The notes under the pieces were generated by a model. The model saw only the letters and a list, made by a program, of their open reading frames with translations. It was not told the DNA's origin and ran no database searches. Made by a program: the position numbers and the translations under genes. A stretch of DNA of 21,607 nt. It comes from Haplosporangium gracile (Eukaryota; Mortierellomycota; Mortierellomycetes; Mortierellales; Mortierellaceae). Location: contig JAAAUF010000717.1 of NCBI GenBank assembly GCA_015499985.1, positions 1 to 21,607 on the forward strand. Direction: 5' to 3'. Below are positions 19,593 to 21,607 of this stretch, piece by piece (within the stretch, counting starts at the first letter, position 1; each line of letters opens with the position of its first letter).

Positions 19593-21607
19593 CTAAGCTT
19601 TTATTTTCATTTTCAACAGTAGTTTCCCTTTTCATTCACCTCATTCTCATCACCGCCATCAACAGCATTTTTCTATTTTCATCCTTCACATAATCATTAT
19701 CATTGACAGCTCTTTGTCCTTTTTTAAAATCAAAAAATAAAAAAAGAAATGAAAAAAGGCTACAAAAAAAACCAGCAAAAAACAACAACAACACATGTAC
19801 ATTCCACAATTGCATTATTGGCTCTATTCCCTAGCTGTCCCTCCCTCATTTTTTTAACTTGCTCATGCTACTTAGCTGCTAAATAAAAAAACCCTGCAAA
19901 ATTGATAGGTCATCTGACCTGACAGCATGGTCATGTACGCATGAACGGGGAAAGAATGCATTGTTGAGATTGCTCGAGAAACATATGAGTCGGAGATGGA
20001 TAGTGAGCAAAACTGGATACCATTGCGTCCGCATGTCGAGATGTCCCGACGTTGTGCTACCAATTTGTTTCGTGTAGAAAAAAAAAGCTCAACTGCTACA
20101 GCAATTTTTGTTGAGCTCAAAGCAATATCTCAGACTACACCCAAGCAGTAACGCATAGAAAAAAGAGGCGATGTCGAAGGCATAAATCGCACCTTTTTTT
20201 TTTTTTTTTTTGTTTCTTTTTGCAAGCGATCTAAAACGTAAAGACGCGACACTCTTTTTTTTTTCTTTTTTCCTTTTTGTTGTTTGCCCTCCCTCCCTCC
20301 TTCTCGACGTCGACACCGAAACAAAGATTCCTTATCCAGTAGTTGCCATTCCTCACCACCACCACCATCATGAACAGCAACCAGTCATCCCTGCCTTGAC
20401 GTGTCCTCGATTCCAAGCAAGGACAACATCCACAACATTCACCGCACCAAGTGTGTTATGGACGCGACACCTTTGAAGTCAATGACATCTGTCATTCATA
20501 TAAACGAGGGGATTAGATCGCGAATGCAAAAATCTCTCTCCATCTGTCATCACTTCAGGGGTTTGTGGTAGCAAAAGCTGCAAGCAGAGAGACGCGTTTA
20601 TATATGGCAGGTTGTTGGCTAACTAAAGCGACTCTTTATTGTTTTTTGTCATTCTAGAGGAGCATTTCAGTACCAGAGACCTGCCGAATGAGACCAGTCG
20701 TTGTTCAGCCGCAAGTGTCGTTGTAGATACATGGGCAATGGTATAAAAAGGGGAAAGGTGGGCGACGCCTTACGCTTGGGCATTCGAGAGAAAAAGACGG
20801 TTAGCACAAGAGATATGGCGGAACCTGTGATTGTTGTCTGATGGCCAAGTGGTTATGAATGAGGCATTAAAGGACGATGAGAGGATACTGGATAATTCTG
20901 CGCCATTTGTGAGTGATAGTGGGTCCTGTGTTAGTTAGGTGGTGGTTGAGGTGGAGTGGAGAAAGCATTGTAACACATCTGTGAAAAAAATCATTTTGAT
21001 GCAGTTGTTGGGGGGCAGAAAAAAAGGGCTATCGAAAACAAAGCGCAAGGTTGAGCTGAGAGAAGAACAAGATCGATTGTTAGGTTTGTTTGTCTTTATG
21101 TTAGTGACGACGACAGAGAGAAGAGTAAAGTACCCTTGCCCAAAAAAAGAAAAACAAGAACAAGAGTAAGGCGAAAAAAAAAAGCACAGCTGGGAAGTGG
21201 CTAGGATGGAAAAGAGTATGGAGATAGATGTGATGTTGAGGAGCAATTGTGAAATGAACATTAAAGTAAAGTGAAATGAATTTTTTCTTCTTTATAATAT
21301 GAACGCTATCTTGACAATGTCATCAAGGATATAAGAAGATAAAAACAAGAGAGTAAGAAGTGGATATTGCCAACAGTGTGAGAGACATTAACATTGCAGA
21401 CAAAAGTAAGGAAAGCTGTCTTTGCATGCTCGACAGTGAAAGTAGAAATACTAATTCCTTTTTTGCGCAAGCGACGGATTTTACTCTTGGTTTTTATAGG
21501 CACAGACACCAAATCGGACACAGGGAGGATGAATTTAGGAGCAACAGTTGACATACAGTAGGTCAAGAAATTGTTGCAATGTTTTTTCATTTTCTCTTTT
21601 TTTTTAT
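19593..21607. other. Long region without a supported gene
   Basis: It begins with the 3'UTR of the gene at 18174 (A-rich AATAAAAAAAG near 19736 as a candidate poly(A) region). A T run lies at 20194-20211. Splice-like signals occur near 20560-20656 (GGCTAACT then TTCTAG), and TATAAAAAG at 20743-20751 on the plus strand, but only tiny ORFs follow. From about 20940 to 21300 the plus strand is purine-rich, which could mark the CT-rich leader of a minus-strand gene; a 94-codon minus ORF (21306-21590) has no family character. It may hold the edge of a gene outside the window or a non-coding RNA. Confidence 0.4.

Noticed and set aside
20210..20476. 88-codon ORF with a His run
   Set aside because: The His run comes from a CAC/CAT microsatellite and the first half is a T-rich tract; no splice or homology support.
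1..21607. Transposons, CRISPR arrays, telomere repeats
   Set aside because: No terminal inverted repeats, reverse transcriptase or transposase motifs, spaced direct repeats or telomeric arrays were seen.

Overview
The window is nuclear DNA of a filamentous fungus, most likely an early-diverging one close to Mortierella (inference; no rRNA or other marker is present). The evidence is intron-rich genes with mostly 87-156 base introns, GT..AG borders and CTAAC-like branch sites; long CT-rich leaders; a Rho1 with the fungal form of the G4 motif; a COP9 subunit; and a Nup58 with FG repeats at both ends, as in animals rather than yeast.

Layout. (1) 715-4070, plus strand: a two-exon plasma-membrane H+-ATPase (PMA1 type, 917 aa). 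(2) 4492-7790, plus strand: three decayed tandem copies of one unrecognised gene family encoding a small protein with a single membrane segment near its C-terminus. Each copy has its own set of stops, frameshifts and splice-site lesions. (3) 8164-10157, minus strand: COP9 signalosome subunit 6 in eight exons (317 aa). (4) 10591-12099, minus strand: the small GTPase RHO1 in five exons (196 aa, ending in CLVL). (5) 12100-14407: a 2.3 kb divergent promoter region, strongly purine-rich on the plus strand, with a (GGGAA)n G-quadruplex motif. (6) 14408-17035, plus strand: the FG nucleoporin NUP58 (yeast Nup49 counterpart) in eight exons, whose 17-base first coding exon is best explained by a GC-AG intron. 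(7) 18174-19592, plus strand: an unrecognised two-coding-exon gene with a 5'UTR intron, a low-complexity middle with an internal duplication and a C-terminal coiled coil. (8) 19593-21607: no gene that I can support.

The intact known genes are housekeeping genes (membrane energisation, cullin deneddylation, cell-wall and polarity signalling, nuclear pore). Nothing suggests an operon or a single pathway. The unusual parts are the decaying tandem family at 4.5-7.8 kb and the unrecognised gene at 18.2-19.6 kb. All exon borders were worked out by eye from reading frame, splice consensus and recalled family sequences; there was no transcript or database evidence.
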